From Chloroflexota bacterium (lineage in GTDB: Bacteria; Chloroflexota; Dehalococcoidia; Lucifugimonadales; Lucifugimonadaceae), in assembly GCA_002721615.1 (NCBI GenBank), contig PBKW01000009.1:59849-123848 (forward strand): a DNA stretch of 64,000 nucleotides. The letters are read 5' to 3'. Both the position numbers and the translations under genes were made by a program. Of the stretch, positions 62,784-64,000 are shown piece after piece; position 1 is the first letter of the stretch; each line of letters opens with the position of its first letter. The notes under the pieces are model-generated. The model ran no database searches. It had not been told where the DNA came from and saw nothing but the letters and a program-made list of their open reading frames with translations.

Positions 62784-64000
62784 ATGAAAATCTATTTTAA
62801 ATATTTTGTTCTCCTCTTAGGTATATTTTTTATTATGCCTGTGATTGAAATTAAAGCTAATGAAATTGAAATTAAAGATGATCAAGTTCACTTTTTTGAT
62901 TTACCTACTTTAGAAGGAAGAATGGTTTTTTCCGTCAAAACAGAAGGCCAATCTAACCATGACCTTTGGATAATGAATGCCGATGGAAGTGATATACGTT
63001 CCCTTACTCGAACAAATTATAATGAAATAGAACCTACAATATCACCAGATGGACGACAAGTTGCTTTTGCACATGATAGAGAAGGAGATTGGAGAATAGG
63101 AATAATGGATCTAGATAACCCCACACCTACAGATCCCTGGCCAATTACATTTTATAATGACCAAAGAAATCCAGATTGGGGAGACAATGGATTGATTGCT
63201 TTTCAGTCAAATCAAGAAGGAATGTGGAGCATATGGTCAAAAGATCCATTTATGAAAGGTGATCTTTACGGGCGAGATCTTCAAGAACAGTCTAATATTT
63301 CAAAGTGGGGTGATGTGGAAATGCAGAATGATGTAAAGCAACCCTCCTATAGTAAAGATGGTAGGTATTTAGCTTTTGCTACAAATAGAGACGGCCAAAA
63401 TCCTGACAATAGAATAAATAGAATCTGGGTCTTGGACAGACAAACTCGTACATCAAAATCAATTCCTCGTAATATGGTAAAACAGGGTGATGATCCTGAA
63501 TTTTATAAAGGAAGAAATTGGTATCCAGATGCTTTTGGACTTCCTGTAATTGCGTTTGTACAAATTAAAGATGGAAAACCAACTATAAGATGGTCAAATA
63601 TAGATGGATCCGGAGGTGGAAAACTTACCGATAGAATGCCTGGAAATATTGCTGCAAAAAACCCTAAGTTTGGTCCCGAAAGATCACAAGAAGTATTGGC
63701 TTTCTTAACTGAGAAAAGTCCTAATGCTGGATGGAAAATTGCAGTAATGGATATTCACAGAGGTCAAAACATGCCTCCTGTTATTGTTACTCCACCTTCA
63801 ATGGGAGCATCTATAGATTCTTTTGATTGGGGAATTCATCCTGGTTCTAGTGGAGGCATGATGGACAGGATGAGAAATATGATGCCTGGTGGTAATAATA
63901 GAGGTGGTGGAAACAATATGGACAATAGGATGATGGACGAAGGTAGAAAGATGATGCAGGAGCAGGAAGAAATGCAACGTAGGATGATGGAAGAGCAGAG
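62784..64000 (+). CDS. Secreted TolB-like beta-propeller with Met-rich tail (3' end outside window)
   Basis: An open frame of 405 codons from the ATG at 62784 to the window edge. A signal peptide (MKIYFKYFVLLLGIFFIMPV, cleavage near IKA) precedes a propeller of WD40/PD40-type blades: LWIMNADGSDIRSLT, PTISPDGRQVAFAHDREGDW, PSYSKDGRYLAFATNRDG and IRWSNIDGSGGGKLTD. From about residue 355 the chain is Met/Gly/Asn/Arg-rich (MMDRMRNMMPGGNN), then Met/Gln/Glu-rich. It resembles TolB-like periplasmic or surface proteins, but the Met-rich tail is unusual. Function unknown. Confidence 0.8.
   Translation, partial: MKIYFKYFVLLLGIFFIMPVIEIKANEIEIKDDQVHFFDLPTLEGRMVFSVKTEGQSNHDLWIMNADGSDIRSLTRTNYNEIEPTISPDGRQVAFAHDREGDWRIGIMDLDNPTPTDPWPITFYNDQRNPDWGDNGLIAFQSNQEGMWSIWSKDPFMKGDLYGRDLQEQSNISKWGDVEMQNDVKQPSYSKDGRYLAFATNRDGQNPDNRINRIWVLDRQTRTSKSIPRNMVKQGDDPEFYKGRNWYPDAFGLPVIAFVQIKDGKPTIRWSNIDGSGGGKLTDRMPGNIAAKNPKFGPERSQEVLAFLTEKSPNAGWKIAVMDIHRGQNMPPVIVTPPSMGASIDSFDWGIHPGSSGGMMDRMRNMMPGGNNRGGGNNMDNRMMDEGRKMMQEQEEMQRRMMEEQ

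Overview
The window is AT-rich bacterial chromosome with dense gene packing, many one- to twenty-base overlaps and almost no spare DNA. I saw no tRNA, rRNA, CRISPR array, insertion sequence or phage gene. The gene mix suggests a streamlined marine Chloroflexota/Dehalococcoidia-type bacterium, possibly SAR202-like: a large S-layer-like protein with Chloroflexota-style modules, several amidase-signature enzymes, an MlrC-like M81 enzyme, a PhyH dioxygenase, an M20 peptidase and small lipoproteins. This placement is inference from gene content; no marker-gene tree was possible.

Region 1 (1-17801, + strand) is one long expression block in the classical S10-spc-alpha order: fusA end, rpsJ-rplC-rplD-rplW-rplB-rpsS-rplV-rpsC-rplP-rpmC-rpsQ, rplN-rplX-rplE-rpsN-rpsH-rplF-rplR-rpsE-rpmD-rplO-secY-adk-map-infA-rpmJ, rpsM-rpsK-rpsD-rpoA-rplQ, then truA-rplM-rpsI. 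S3, L5 and L13 carry Lys/Ser/Thr-rich tails, and two of these tails contain DNA-level tandem repeats.

Region 2 (17808-29491) holds housekeeping genes. A convergent operon reads guaB3-like, hisS, prfA, prmC. Then come panC, a gamma-carbonic-anhydrase-like protein, a small lipoprotein, gatA and gatC, pyrG and rho, the last behind a leader that can form alternative hairpins.

Region 3 (29492-34798) is the cell-surface locus. A leader of about 500 bases with nested inverted repeats precedes a ~1200-residue secreted S-layer-like protein. Its codon use differs from every neighbour, and it ends in a strong terminator. Next is a second secreted protein with two beta-rich modules, Pro/Thr linkers and a Cys-hydrophobic-Arg C-terminal tail that looks like a sorting signal.

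Region 4 (34804-45145) has a metallo-beta-lactamase-fold protein that has lost its metal ligands, then hrcA-dnaJ-prmA-rsmE, and on the other strand argS, argF, der, plsY and gpsA.

Region 5 (45247-53060) is the most interesting. Two amidase-signature genes bracket a UbiA-family prenyltransferase, a CDP-alcohol phosphotransferase, a PntC-like cytidylyltransferase, a VOC protein, a 2-aminoethylphosphonate transaminase (PhnW type) and a methyltransferase-like protein. Together they read as a CMP-activation and head-group transfer cassette, probably for aminoethylphosphonate, lacking pepM and ppd here. The first amidase has no ATG, GTG or TTG at its proper N-terminus and lies one frame off a small GatC/AtzG-like ORF.

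Region 6 (53167-64000) is accessory: a metallo-hydrolase, M20 peptidase, three tiny membrane proteins, PhyH dioxygenase, a DUF1295 protein, a second PlsY coupled to a family-2 glycosyltransferase, a DinB-like protein, the remnant of an S9 peptidase gene, an M81 enzyme, a cupredoxin-like lipoprotein without the usual axial Met, and a secreted beta-propeller with a Met-rich tail that runs off the end.
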